64,000 nucleotides of DNA from JBEIGE01 sp040382055 (GTDB taxonomy: Bacteria; Pseudomonadota; Gammaproteobacteria; Burkholderiales; Burkholderiaceae_C): NCBI GenBank assembly GCA_040382055.1, contig JBEIGE010000009.1, positions 49,983-113,982 on the forward strand. Reading direction: 5' to 3'. The notes beneath the pieces are model-generated. The model was not told the origin of the DNA and did not search any database. It saw only the letters and a list, made by a program, of their open reading frames with translations. This document shows, one piece after another, positions 1 through 8,974 of the stretch. A program made the translations under genes and the position numbers. Position 1 is the first letter of the stretch, and each line of letters begins with the position of its first letter.

Positions 1-62
1 TCTATCTTTACATACACAACAAGTGGCATGGGGCCTTCAAAGAAGACCCTCAACCTCGTTCG

Positions 63-2009
63 CTAAAGTGCGGCAGCTAACAAAAGCCCCATCTTGTCAA
101 TGACGTATTGCGACAGGACCTTATGCATTTTCGTCGTCGGGTGGACACCGTCCGCAAATACGTATGTATCGTTAGACAGCATGGCTCTCAAGGTTCCGAC
201 AATACCCAAAGTCGTGTTCACTACAGAACAATACAAGGAGCTGGGTGATGTGGCGCTGTCGGCAACGGCCACCTGTGCGATGGGGTTGGGTCCGCAGGCT
301 GTGCTTTCGATTGCCGAAGTGGGAGAAGTGGAATCGACCACCTTTGTAAAACCATAAGCGGAGGGGTTGGCCACTACCTTGGAAAACAATGGTACTGAGT
401 CAAGATAGGCAACCCCCGTTGTTGGCAAGCTGGCCTTTAAAGTAGCGTTAAAAACCGATTGGGACAGGGAGGTCAATGCGCCAGCAGTTGTTGCTCCACT
501 CGAAATGGCATAAGGATTGATACCCATATCCGGCAGGCCCACCACCAACACATTCTTTGCACCCGCTGTTTTAAGCCGAGTGACTTGGGCTGCCAAAGTG
601 GCTGCTGCAGTCCCTACGCGCGTCCCCGCTTCGGTGGATGTGATCGCGCCAGCGCCAGCAAGCCCGGCTTGGGTGAATACATCGTTGGCACCGGCCAGCA
701 CAATCACTAGGTCCGTGGAAGCAAACTGACCTGCGATGACATAGGAGCTGGCCAAATGCTGGTCAATCTGCTGGACAACGGGCAGTGTTGATGCACCCAG
801 AAAGGCATTGGTAACGGCGTAATCCGCTGTCGCAACACCTAAAAGAACAGGGTTAGCTGCTACCGCTGCACCCGCAGCGTTCCCTGCAAAACCAGCCGGA
901 TCAAATGCCGCATTTGCAGGATTGGCAGTTGTGCCTACATTGCCTATACCTGGTTGCAATGCAACACGTGAACCACCTTGAGCGTAGTTGGTGCAGCTAG
1001 TGCATCCGTCCATCGTCGTTAAATTCAAGGAGTTTTGACCGCCACCCATTAAATTGGCGGGTTTTAGGTCGTAGTCGAGGATGGATGCGAGGTTTTCAAC
1101 CCATACTTTGCCGGGGTTCGTGGTGAATTTTCCGCCGTACGGTGCTGCTGCAGCCAACTTGTCGCGCAAGGTCACGCCGCCAATGAAGCGATTGGCACCG
1201 CTCGCGCCGCCTGAAGCCCAGACTGTGTAGGCGCCGCCATCGCTTAAGCTGTCACCAAACACGATCACGCGGTTGAATGGTTTTACTGTGGACGTGTCGA
1301 GAAGGGCCGTAGGATTAGTAGCCAATGTGGCTACGTAGCCCTGCACAGTGTCTAGGGTAACGCCGGCATTCTTAAGTGTGTGGTTCAACTGATCCAGAAG
1401 TCCGTCGTGGGTATCTCCGAAGGTAATCGCCACGGTCAGCGGATCGACACCATCGAGATTAATCAATGGGTTGGCCTCCTTCAATGCGGCTTCTACACTG
1501 GCTCTCGCGGAAGAAATTGCGGTGGATGTCAGGGTAGCCGCTTTGGCAGCGTTGAAGTTGGTCCCGCTGAACAAAGTCGCAATGCCGGTGCTATTGTTAC
1601 TGCCAGTAGCTTGTACAGCCAATAAATGTGTAATGGGCGTCACGTTGACGCGACCGCCTGTGGACATGGCAATGGAATACAGATCAGTGGCCCCAGTGGC
1701 CCGAGTTACACCATTGGCTGTTCCTCCGGAAATTTTTATCAAGTAAGGAGCAGGGCCCAAGTCTTTGAGTTGTGCTTGGGTGAATGAGGCCACGCCGGTG
1801 GTGGCATCGCCTGTGGCTGTGACGGTGTTTCCCGTGGACCCTTTGACGATGACGGTAGAGCCCAAAATGGGGTACCCCCCAATTGGAGTGACATCCAGAC
1901 TTGCATTCGAGCCACCTCCTCCTCCGCAACTGGCTTGCAATACTGCCAGTGTTACCACAATCGCCGCGGTGAATCTACGCGTATTCATCCCAAAGTTACG
2001 ACTAAACAT
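63..2009 (-). CDS. SGNH/GDSL-family lipoprotein hydrolase
   Basis: Probable secreted ester hydrolase of the GDSL (SGNH) family, 648 aa. The chosen ATG at 2009 follows GGAGATATTGCC; an ATG at 1988 is a weaker alternative. A hydrophobic leader ends in a lipobox-like LQASC with Cys28 followed by a glycine run, so a lipoprotein is expected. About 220 residues rich in small and polar amino acids precede the catalytic domain. The catalytic blocks are visible: block I FGDSLSDGG with nucleophile Ser254, block III GAND with Asn442, and block V DGVHP with Asp620 and His623. The substrate is unknown. It reads away from the DM13/catalase genes but on the same strand, about 200 bp downstream of them. The family is sure; substrate and anchoring are inference. 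Confidence 0.85.
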   Translation of the reverse strand: MFSRNFGMNTRRFTAAIVVTLAVLQASCGGGGGSNASLDVTPIGGYPILGSTVIVKGSTGNTVTATGDATTGVASFTQAQLKDLGPAPYLIKISGGTANGVTRATGATDLYSIAMSTGGRVNVTPITHLLAVQATGSNNSTGIATLFSGTNFNAAKAATLTSTAISSARASVEAALKEANPLINLDGVDPLTVAITFGDTHDGLLDQLNHTLKNAGVTLDTVQGYVATLATNPTALLDTSTVKPFNRVIVFGDSLSDGGAYTVWASGGASGANRFIGGVTLRDKLAAAAPYGGKFTTNPGKVWVENLASILDYDLKPANLMGGGQNSLNLTTMDGCTSCTNYAQGGSRVALQPGIGNVGTTANPANAAFDPAGFAGNAAGAAVAANPVLLGVATADYAVTNAFLGASTLPVVQQIDQHLASSYVIAGQFASTDLVIVLAGANDVFTQAGLAGAGAITSTEAGTRVGTAAATLAAQVTRLKTAGAKNVLVVGLPDMGINPYAISSGATTAGALTSLSQSVFNATLKASLPTTGVAYLDSVPLFSKVVANPSAYGFTKVVDSTSPTSAIESTACGPNPIAQVAVADSATSPSSLYCSVVNTTLGIVGTLRAMLSNDTYVFADGVHPTTKMHKVLSQYVIDKMGLLLAAAL

Positions 2010-2213
2010 GGCAATATCTCCAAAAATGGGCCAATACCTGACAATCAAAAAAAAGCAACGGTCTAAAACGAACGACCTATGCTAATTCTGGCGAGGTTTG
2101 GCTCTCAGTCGCATAGGCGACATATGCGGGTTAGTCCGGATGGGTAGATGTTGCGAGGTTTTGTCGCGGATCAGGTCCAATTAGTCAAAAGCCGTCATTG
2201 CAATCCGGAGTGA

Positions 2214-2690
2214 TTACCTGTACTGTGCAGCTGTGATGAACTCACTGAAGGTTTCGCACCAAACGATAACCGCAGTGAAGTTTGCCGGATTAATGCCCGT
2301 TGGAACGGGAACCACAAAGTTGTCGAACGTCTTGACGTCCCCCACCCGAACCATCCGCGTCTTGAGCTTTTTGAAATCTGCCTCCGTTTCGACGAACTCT
2401 GGTGAGAGATACAGCTTGTAGTCGGGCCCAGGTGATAACTTGCCAATCAGCGAGATGGCATTGGGCCCCACGGAAACGGTTCCCTCGCCCCAGTGCAGCG
2501 CATCGCTGTCCTTGAGTTCTCGCTTGAACTGACCGCTGAACTGAACCTGGGCCGTAGCTGCTTTCAACTCCGTCACTGTGGGTGCCTGCGGAGCAATCAA
2601 TATTGGCAAGGCATAAATACCCGCAGCAAACCCGACAACACCCACTGCAAGGTGAGAGCCCAGGAGATAGAACGTTGTACGGGTTTTCAT
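2214..2690 (-). CDS. DM13-domain protein with N-terminal membrane anchor
   Basis: 158-aa protein with one N-terminal transmembrane segment (residues about 7-32) and a C-terminal DM13 domain, ending in the typical VIVWCETFS motif with one conserved Cys. DM13 domains are proposed redox or electron-transfer modules. It starts 18 bp after the stop of the catalase-like gene and is almost certainly cotranscribed with it, which suggests a joint periplasmic oxidative or redox role. The family call rests on overall pattern (leader, YKLYLSPEFVET, terminal Cys motif). Confidence 0.75.
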   Translation of the reverse strand: MKTRTTFYLLGSHLAVGVVGFAAGIYALPILIAPQAPTVTELKAATAQVQFSGQFKRELKDSDALHWGEGTVSVGPNAISLIGKLSPGPDYKLYLSPEFVETEADFKKLKTRMVRVGDVKTFDNFVVPVPTGINPANFTAVIVWCETFSEFITAAQYR

Positions 2691-2708
2691 CTTGGACGCT
2701 GATGTGCT

Positions 2709-3731
2709 TTATTGCTGTTTTGGGCCTTCTGTCAAACGACGACCCAAGGATATGCCGTAGGGTGCAGCACGTGCTGGGATCATTGGATCGGCCGATGCTT
2801 CTACGCCTTTGGGCATGTTCATCGGGTTGAACGTGATGTTCAGACAAGCTCCGCCGGCATCTTCTGACACAGAGGTCACTCTCAGCGTGCCCAGGGTCAC
2901 TTTCTTGCGCCCCTCCGGTAATGGCACAGTGGCATTGTCAATAATGTCACCGGGTTGCGCCAGCTCCAAATTGAAGTTGAAGGCCACCTTCCCGTCTTTC
3001 ACCCGCTGACGCAGGTCATCAAACAAAAAGCTCGCGCCCTTAGCCTTGGCTTCGTCATCGCTCAGTCCCTGTACGCCTGCCACCGGCTCAAAAATCCATT
3101 TACCAAACTGTTTTGCACCACTGGCATTGACAAAGCCAAAGCCATGTACACCCCAGTAGTTGACACTTGCAAAACTGGCTGGCACAGGTTGAGAGGCAAA
3201 GTATTTGCCAATGAGAAGAACTTCGGGGTTTGAATCGTTAAAGGCCTTGACCTTCACAGGATCCGCTTGTTTGGTGGCTGGGTCAGCTTGACGCGAGGCC
3301 AGCAGACCAATGAACTGCTGAGGCGATGATGCACCGAAAACAGGGGAGGAAATATTTCCCATCTGCCATATTTCTCCATTGGGCAGATTGAATTGAAGTG
3401 CCAAGTTGCGCTGGGATTTCGCATTGTCCGGGGCCTTGGGGTTGGCACCGCCCACAGAGAAGCGTACGACAACCGGAATTGGCCGGCCTGTAAATACCGA
3501 TGCACTCGATAGGTTACGGGCGTCTGCGGTGGCAACGAATTCGCCCATGGCACAGATTCCTTTGGCGCCCGAGCGACGATAGCCCTCAAACTTGCCAAAA
3601 GTAGCTTCAAATTGATTGACAAACGCCGACGGATCTACAGCAGCAGTTGCGCTCGCAGGTGCTTGCGCAAAAGCACTTGCAGACAAGAGGGCGACAGCGC
3701 CAGCCAAAGTGGAAAGAACCAGTCTTTTCAT
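2709..3731 (-). CDS. periplasmic catalase-like (SrpA-type) heme peroxidase
   Basis: 340 aa from the ATG at 3731, preceded by GGAG about 10 nt upstream; a longer reading frame to 3767 lacks such a site. Residues 1-23 form a Sec signal ending ASAFAQ, so the mature protein is periplasmic. It is a short catalase relative: VVVRFSVGG corresponds to the catalase RFS motif, followed by a conserved AxQFNLPNG region and YWGVHGFGF. At 340 aa it lacks the long C-terminal part of monofunctional catalases and fits the catalase-family-peroxidase/SrpA group. It is paired with a DM13 protein downstream and preceded by a long inverted repeat (3759-3815) that may be regulatory. The peroxidase substrate is not deducible. 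Confidence 0.82.
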   Translation of the reverse strand: MKRLVLSTLAGAVALLSASAFAQAPASATAAVDPSAFVNQFEATFGKFEGYRRSGAKGICAMGEFVATADARNLSSASVFTGRPIPVVVRFSVGGANPKAPDNAKSQRNLALQFNLPNGEIWQMGNISSPVFGASSPQQFIGLLASRQADPATKQADPVKVKAFNDSNPEVLLIGKYFASQPVPASFASVNYWGVHGFGFVNASGAKQFGKWIFEPVAGVQGLSDDEAKAKGASFLFDDLRQRVKDGKVAFNFNLELAQPGDIIDNATVPLPEGRKKVTLGTLRVTSVSEDAGGACLNITFNPMNMPKGVEASADPMIPARAAPYGISLGRRLTEGPKQQ

Positions 3732-3758
3732 AATTTTTAACTCCAGGGTTTTACTAAG

Positions 3759-3815
3759 GACCAACAACGAACGGACAGTCTTGCAAAGACAATTCTGCGT
3801 TCGTTGCTGTTGGTC
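3759..3815. repeat. long imperfect inverted repeat upstream of the catalase-like gene
   Basis: Left arm GACCAACAACGAACG (3759-3773) and right arm CGTTCGTTGCTGTTGGTC (3798-3815) are complementary except for a three-base bulge in the right arm; the loop is 24 nt. It lies 28-84 bp ahead of the catalase-like start, in its probable leader or operator. It could be a regulator site or an RNA hairpin; it has no U-run, so it is not a normal terminator. Confidence 0.6.
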
Positions 3816-4139
3816 GAACCAGCAGCCAAATTCTTACAAGGTTATTGTTGATGTCATGACACCATCGGAAACTCTTGACTTCAATCTGGCTCCCGAATCA
3901 GGTGCGTCGGCATTTTCTGGCCGGCCCGATCAGAGATTGCAGACAGCTGAAAAACGAATGCTTTGGAAGATCTGTGTTCCTTGTCTGGGTGAACTTGAAG
4001 CCGCAGCTTGTGCTGAGCGACTGGTTTCATGGACATACGCGCGCAGCCAACGTCGCTTTGTCGGTTCACAGGCTGGCGGCCTACCGGGGCGATTAAGATC
4101 AGTGGACTAACTCGTGCACTATTTACCCGGAGATTTTTC
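3816..4139. other. intergenic region between divergent catalase-like gene and gcdH
   Basis: About 320 bp with no convincing gene. Open frames here have poor composition and no ribosome binding sites. It should hold the gcdH promoter; I see no site I would name. Confidence 0.5.
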
Positions 4140-5336
4140 ATGGCGCAAGCGCATTTTCAATGGAACGACCCTTTTTTGCTGGATCAGCAACTCAGCGAAG
4201 ACGAGCGCATGGTGCGCGATGCTGCTGCTGCCTATTGCCAGGACAAGCTCGCACCCCGTGTTTTGGAGGCATTCCGCCATGAAACAACAGATGCAGCCAT
4301 CTTTCGTGAGATGGGGGAGCTGGGCTTGCTGGGGCCAACCATTCCCGAGACCTATGGGGGTCCGGGCCTGAACTATGTGGCTTACGGCTTGATTGCCCGC
4401 GAAGTTGAGCGCGTCGACTCCGGCTATCGCTCGATGATGAGCGTGCAGTCATCCTTGGTCATGGTGCCGATTTTTGAATTCGGTACAGAAGCCCAACGCC
4501 AGAAGTTCCTGCCCAAGCTGGCCACTGGACAGTGGATAGGCTGCTTTGGCCTGACCGAGCCCGACCATGGCTCTGACCCCAACAGCATGATCACCCGGGC
4601 GCAGAAAACAGCGGGGGGCTACAAGCTCACGGGCAGCAAGATGTGGATTTCCAACAGCCCGATTGCGGACGTGTTTGTGGTCTGGGCCAAAGAGGTCAGC
4701 GAGTCCGGCAAAGTCGGGCCGATACGCGGGTTCATACTTGAAAACGGCATGCAGGGCCTGACTGCACCAGCCATTCATGGCAAGGTCGGGCTGCGGGCGT
4801 CGATCACCGGCGAAATTGTGATGGACGGCGTGTTTTGCCCGGAAGAAAACGCGTTCCCTGATGTAACCGGCCTCAAAGGGCCTTTTACCTGCCTGAACTC
4901 TGCGCGCTATGGCATTGCCTGGGGTGCGCTGGGTGCGGCCGAAGATTGTTGGTTTCGCTCTCGCAACTACGTGCTTGACCGCAAACAATTCGGCCGGCCA
5001 TTGGCTGCCAACCAGCTTATCCAGAAAAAACTGGCCGATATGCAGACCGAAATCGCGCTGGGCCTGCAGGGTTGCCTGCGGCTGGGCCGCATGAAAGATG
5101 AAGGCACAGCGGCGGTGGAAATAACATCTATCCTCAAGCGCAACTCCTGTGGCAAGGCGCTGGACATTGCCCGCCTGGCGCGAGACATGATGGGTGGCAA
5201 CGGCATCAGCGATGAATATGGCGTAGCGCGCCATCTGGTCAATCTGGAAGTGGTCAACACCTATGAGGGCACGCATGACATTCACGCACTCATCCTGGGT
5301 CGGGCACAGACGGGTATTGCGGCGTTTTCAAATTGA
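4140..5336 (+). CDS. gcdH: glutaryl-CoA dehydrogenase (acyl-CoA dehydrogenase family)
   Basis: 398-aa FAD flavoenzyme that oxidises and decarboxylates glutaryl-CoA to crotonyl-CoA in lysine, tryptophan and aromatic breakdown. The ATG at 4140 has CGGAGATTTTTC in front of it; the in-frame extension upstream has no such site. Visible signatures are the flavin/substrate region CFGLTEPDHGSDP, KMWISNSPIADVFVVWAK, the RKQFGRPLAANQLIQ segment, and the C-terminal YEGTHDIHALILGR with the catalytic base Glu376. Length is standard. A CaiB-type CoA transferase follows 55 bp downstream, a pairing expected for glutarate activation and oxidation. Confidence 0.93.
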   Translation: MAQAHFQWNDPFLLDQQLSEDERMVRDAAAAYCQDKLAPRVLEAFRHETTDAAIFREMGELGLLGPTIPETYGGPGLNYVAYGLIAREVERVDSGYRSMMSVQSSLVMVPIFEFGTEAQRQKFLPKLATGQWIGCFGLTEPDHGSDPNSMITRAQKTAGGYKLTGSKMWISNSPIADVFVVWAKEVSESGKVGPIRGFILENGMQGLTAPAIHGKVGLRASITGEIVMDGVFCPEENAFPDVTGLKGPFTCLNSARYGIAWGALGAAEDCWFRSRNYVLDRKQFGRPLAANQLIQKKLADMQTEIALGLQGCLRLGRMKDEGTAAVEITSILKRNSCGKALDIARLARDMMGGNGISDEYGVARHLVNLEVVNTYEGTHDIHALILGRAQTGIAAFSN

Positions 5337-5391
5337 TGCAGGACCCTCTCAAAGGGCGGCGTGACTTGCTTTTGAGCCATCCCTAAGACTC

Positions 5392-6645
5392 ATGATGAAT
5401 ACCAAAACCCCGGCCCTTGCGCACATCAAGGTACTGGACCTGTCCCGCGTGCTGGCCGGGCCGTGGTGTACCCAAATGCTGGCTGATCTGGGGGCCGATG
5501 TGGTCAAGGTGGAACGCCCGGGCGTGGGCGATGACACCCGGCATTGGGGCCCGCCCTTCCTCAAAGACGCTCATGGCAAAGACACCCAACACGCCGCCTA
5601 TTTCACCTGCACCAACCGCAACAAGCGATCCATCACCATCGACATGGCCATGCCCGAGGGTCAGGCGCTGATCAAACAGCTGGCAGCGCAAAGCGACGTT
5701 CTGGTGGAGAACTTCAAGGTGGGCGGTCTGGCGCACTACGGGCTGGACTATGACAGCATCAAAGCGATCAATCCGAAGCTGATTTACTGTTCTGTCACCG
5801 GCTTTGGCCAGGACGGCCCTTACGCCGAGCGGGCCGGTTACGACCTGATGATCCAGGCCATGAGCGGCATGATGAGCATCACCGGCCAGCCGCCCGGCCA
5901 ACCCGGCGGCGACCCGATGCGAGTGGGTGTGGCGCTGACTGACTTGTTCACCGGTGTCTACGCCTGCAGCGCTATTCTTGCGGCCCTTGAGGTGCGGCAC
6001 CGCACCGGGCTTGGGCAGCACATCGACATGGCCTTGCTCGATGTGGGCATGGCTATTCTGGCCAACCAGGCGGGCGGTTACCTCAACACCGGCCAGGTGC
6101 CCCTGCGCCAGGGCAACACCCATCCTAGCCTGACGCCCTACCAGGACTTTCCTACGCGCGATGGTGCCATGCTGCTGGCCATTGGCAATGACGGGCAATT
6201 TGCCCGCTTTTGTGCTGCAGCCGGCCGCCCCGAGTGGGCGCAGGATGCCCGCTTTGCCACCACAGCTGCCCGGGTCAACAACCGCGAGGTGCTGATCCCC
6301 CTGATGCAAGAAGTGACGCGTACCCAGACCACCGCCGAATGGATCACCTTGCTGGAAGACAAGGCCGTGCCCTGCGGTCCCATCAACACCATAGGTGAGG
6401 CCTTCGCCGACGCCCAGGTTCAGGCCCGCGGTTTATGGGTAAATCAGCCTCTAACCCAAGCTGCAAAAGACCAGACAGCTATTGATTCAATAGCGTCAGT
6501 AGCGAGCCCGCTGCGCTTGATGCAGACGCCTGCCGTGCTCAACCGGGCCCCGCCTGCGCTGGGTGAACATACCGAGGAGGTCTTGGCTGGTTTGGGTTTG
6601 GACCCAACGCAAATTGCCGACCTGCGCCAAGCCGGGGTGGTTTGA
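5392..6645 (+). CDS. CaiB/BaiF-family CoA transferase (probable glutarate CoA transferase)
   Basis: 417-aa class III CoA transferase. The N-terminal IKVLDLSRVLAGPWCTQMLADLGADVVKVE and the VTGFGQDGPYAERAGYDLMIQAMSG region are family hallmarks; Asp151 in GYDLMIQA is the expected acyl-anhydride nucleophile. Two ATG codons are adjacent (5392 and 5395) and the ribosome site is weak. The position directly behind gcdH suggests it makes glutaryl-CoA, as in SUGCT-like enzymes; this is inference from context. Near 6455-6500 the sequence turns AT-rich and contains CAATAGCGTCAG, similar to the dispersed repeat described elsewhere in the window, within a variable loop. It is convergent with ppk2, with only 5 bp between the stops. 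Confidence 0.87.
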   Translation: MMNTKTPALAHIKVLDLSRVLAGPWCTQMLADLGADVVKVERPGVGDDTRHWGPPFLKDAHGKDTQHAAYFTCTNRNKRSITIDMAMPEGQALIKQLAAQSDVLVENFKVGGLAHYGLDYDSIKAINPKLIYCSVTGFGQDGPYAERAGYDLMIQAMSGMMSITGQPPGQPGGDPMRVGVALTDLFTGVYACSAILAALEVRHRTGLGQHIDMALLDVGMAILANQAGGYLNTGQVPLRQGNTHPSLTPYQDFPTRDGAMLLAIGNDGQFARFCAAAGRPEWAQDARFATTAARVNNREVLIPLMQEVTRTQTTAEWITLLEDKAVPCGPINTIGEAFADAQVQARGLWVNQPLTQAAKDQTAIDSIASVASPLRLMQTPAVLNRAPPALGEHTEEVLAGLGLDPTQIADLRQAGVV

Positions 6646-6650
6646 CGGTT

Positions 6651-7562
6651 CTAATAAACCTGAGGAACCACGATCTCATCCGGCACCGGGCCGCGAATGT
6701 ATTCCGGGTTTCGAACCCGCTCGGGAAGCAGCACAGGCGTGTGCTCGATTTCATGGTAAGGCACCAAACTGAGCAGGTGGTGAATACAATTTAACCGGGC
6801 CTTCTTCTTGTCCACCGCTTGAACGACCCACCACGGGGAATCGGCAGTGTGGGTGCGCTCCAGCATGGCTTCCTTGGCGTGTGTGTAATCTTCCCAGAGA
6901 CGGCGGCTTTCAAGATCCATGGGGCTGAGTTTCCACTGCTTGAGCGGGTCATGGATGCGGCTTAAAAACCGGGCGTGCTGCTCATCATCGGTAATGGAAA
7001 ACCAGTACTTGACCAATTGAATGCCGTTGCGCACCAGCATTTTTTCAAACTCTGGCACCGTCAAGAAAAACTCCTCAAGCTGACTGTCGGTACAAAAGCC
7101 CATCACACGCTCAACACCTGCACGGTTGTACCAACTGCGGTCAAACAGCACGATCTCACCTGCAGCCGGCAAATGAGACACATAGCGCTGAAAGTACCAT
7201 TGCGTGCGTTCCCTGTCGTTGGGGGCCGGCAAGGCGGCCACACGGCAAACGCGCGGATTCAGTCTTTGGGTAATTCGCTTGATGGCACCGCCCTTGCCAG
7301 CAGAGTCGCGCCCTTCAAAGATCACCACCATGCGGTGGCCATTGGCAACCACCCAGTCCTGCAATTTGACCAATTCGCCTTGAAGACGAAACAACTCCCG
7401 AAAGTAGCGAAGGCGTGCTGTTTTGGACTCGTCGGTGCCGTGCTCCTCAGAGCCCGCCATGCGGTCGTCAAACTCCATCTCCCTTTCCTCGTCATAGCTG
7501 TCAGCCAGCTCTTCGCGAAGACGGGCAATGAGTTCCTGCTCAGAAGTTAAATCAGGATTCAA
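6651..7562 (-). CDS. ppk2: polyphosphate kinase 2
   Basis: 303-aa one-domain PPK2, which transfers phosphate between polyphosphate and nucleoside diphosphates. Walker A is GRDSAGKGG (residues 84-92, Lys90), followed by IKRITQRLNPR; Walker B is DRSWYNRAGVE starting at Asp141. I take a TTG start at 7562 because AAGGAG (7570-7575) lies 7 nt before it; the longer frame to an ATG at 7694 would run through a Pho box and has no ribosome site. A near-consensus Pho box (7631-7648) upstream, and PsiE and phosphoesterase genes nearby, suggest expression in phosphate limitation. Confidence 0.93.
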   Translation of the reverse strand: MNPDLTSEQELIARLREELADSYDEEREMEFDDRMAGSEEHGTDESKTARLRYFRELFRLQGELVKLQDWVVANGHRMVVIFEGRDSAGKGGAIKRITQRLNPRVCRVAALPAPNDRERTQWYFQRYVSHLPAAGEIVLFDRSWYNRAGVERVMGFCTDSQLEEFFLTVPEFEKMLVRNGIQLVKYWFSITDDEQHARFLSRIHDPLKQWKLSPMDLESRRLWEDYTHAKEAMLERTHTADSPWWVVQAVDKKKARLNCIHHLLSLVPYHEIEHTPVLLPERVRNPEYIRGPVPDEIVVPQVY

Positions 7563-7914
7563 GGGGGCTCTCCTTGGTTGGATAGGGAAGGGGATGTGTT
7601 TGCAAACAGTCAGGAGCATGGCCAAAGGGTGTGACAGATTCATGACATAAGCAGGATCCCTAGCGGCTACTCTGGCCATTGCAGCCTTTTCCACTGGCGG
7701 CTCGTATTTCCTGGTCCAGGGGCAAACCGCCTACCCTGCTACCTTGACCTCGCCAAAGGGCCTGTCATTTCCACGTCTGAAGTGGTTAGACTGGCCTTGT
7801 ATGAAGACAACTTCCACATGCAGCATTGAGCCTGGCCTGGTCTCAAAGGCGATGGAGATGCATTGGCGCTTGAGACACAAGTTGCGGCTTGCCCCCTTGC
7901 TTGTCAGGCGCAGT
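7563..7914. other. divergent intergenic region between ppk2 and the secreted phosphoesterase
   Basis: 352 bp holding the ppk2 leader and promoter (Pho box at 7631-7648) and the leader of the rightward gene. A second, weak half-site CTGTCAT (7762-7768) faces the rightward gene; its partner half matches poorly, so it is only suggestive. No further gene is seen. Confidence 0.5.
7631..7648 (-). promoter_or_regulatory. Pho box (PhoB binding site) upstream of ppk2
   Basis: On the minus strand the bases read ATGTCATGAATCTGTCAC, matching 16 of 18 positions of the classical consensus CTGTCATAAATCTGTCAC, with both 7-bp direct repeats and the 4-bp AT-rich spacer. It points toward ppk2, whose TTG start is about 70 bp downstream. 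PhoB binding is inferred from the match. Confidence 0.75.
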
Positions 7915-8904
7915 ATGAAGTCCCTCTTTTTCGTGTTGGTCTTGAGTTCGGTCCATGCCTTTGCACAGCCTGTCACCCAACACTTTGCCCAATCAATTGC
8001 TCCATCCATTGCCATAGGGCTGTTCGGCGACACGGCTTACTCAGCCAGAGAGCGAGAGTTGCTGCCCGTTCTCATGGCAGAGATGGACCGCGAAGAGCTG
8101 GCTTTTGTGATCCACGATGGCGACATTAAAAGCGGTGGCTCGTTGTGCAGCGACGCGGTGTTTATGGACATATTGGGTGTTTTTCAGGCCTCCCGTCACC
8201 CTTTGATTTATGTTCCCGGGGACAACGAATGGACCGATTGCCACAGGCAAAACAATGGACCGTTTGACCCGCTGGAGCGCTTGGCTAAACTGCGCCAACT
8301 TTTTTTTGCTGACGAAAAAACCCTGGGCCAAAGGCAGTTTGAGCTGACCCGGCAAAGCCGCGACCCGGCATTTGCCGCTTACCGCGAGAACGTGCGCTGG
8401 GAAGCGGCGGGCGTCCTTTTTGTGGGAATGAATGTGCCCGGCAGTGAAAATAATTACCACGGCAGCACTCGCAACGGCGGACCTGTGGCGGAGTTTATTG
8501 AGCGCAGTGCTGCCAATCGGGCCTGGCTGGCCCAGGCGTTTGAGCGTGCCCGGCAGGCCAAGCTGGCCGGACTGATGCTAGTCATCCAAGCCAACCCGGA
8601 CATTGAGGCCGCCAACCAGGGCAAGCCGGTGCCCGGCTTTAAGGACTTTTTGAACCAGTTGCGACAGGAAACCCAGTCTTTCGGCGGACAGGTTGTGCTG
8701 GTGCATGGCGACTCGCACCAGCAGCAAATCAACCAGCCCCTGCGGGATCCGGCAACTCAGGCGGTGATTCGCAACTTCACGCGCGTAGAGACATATGGTT
8801 CGCCGTGGATGGGCTGGATAAAGGCCACAGTAGATACCAAAGACCCGCAGGTATTTCGCTTCGAGCCCAGGCCGTTCCGGGTCAACCCAGCGCCAGCGCA
8901 GTAA
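7915..8904 (+). CDS. secreted calcineurin-like metallophosphoesterase
   Basis: 329 aa from the ATG at 7915, which opens a clear signal peptide (MKSLFFVLVLSSVHAFAQ); the longer frame from 7744 has an unlikely Arg-rich start. Metal-ligand motifs of the calcineurin fold appear in order: GDTAY (Asp39), HDGD (His67, Asp70), PGDNEW (Asp103, Asn104) and HGDSH (His264, His268). It should be a periplasmic phosphoesterase; the substrate is unknown. It sits between ppk2 and psiE, supporting a phosphate-scavenging role. There is no obvious strong ribosome site. Confidence 0.8.
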   Translation: MKSLFFVLVLSSVHAFAQPVTQHFAQSIAPSIAIGLFGDTAYSARERELLPVLMAEMDREELAFVIHDGDIKSGGSLCSDAVFMDILGVFQASRHPLIYVPGDNEWTDCHRQNNGPFDPLERLAKLRQLFFADEKTLGQRQFELTRQSRDPAFAAYRENVRWEAAGVLFVGMNVPGSENNYHGSTRNGGPVAEFIERSAANRAWLAQAFERARQAKLAGLMLVIQANPDIEAANQGKPVPGFKDFLNQLRQETQSFGGQVVLVHGDSHQQQINQPLRDPATQAVIRNFTRVETYGSPWMGWIKATVDTKDPQVFRFEPRPFRVNPAPAQ

Positions 8905-8974
8905 ACCCCCATCAGCCCTGGCGTTGCCAAGCTACGTCGGTCTGATAAGCTGATAAGTATTTCAGGAGGCTCCC

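Noticed and set aside
4449..5285. 278-aa minus-strand open frame
   Set aside because: Lies wholly antisense to gcdH, whose motifs are clear; composition is His/Arg-rich mirror coding.
5383..6309. 308-aa minus-strand open frame
   Set aside because: Antisense shadow of the CaiB-family gene with no recognisable domain.
7762..7779. Pho-box-like CTGTCAT facing the secreted phosphoesterase
   Set aside because: First half is perfect but the second half and spacer match poorly (about 11 of 18).
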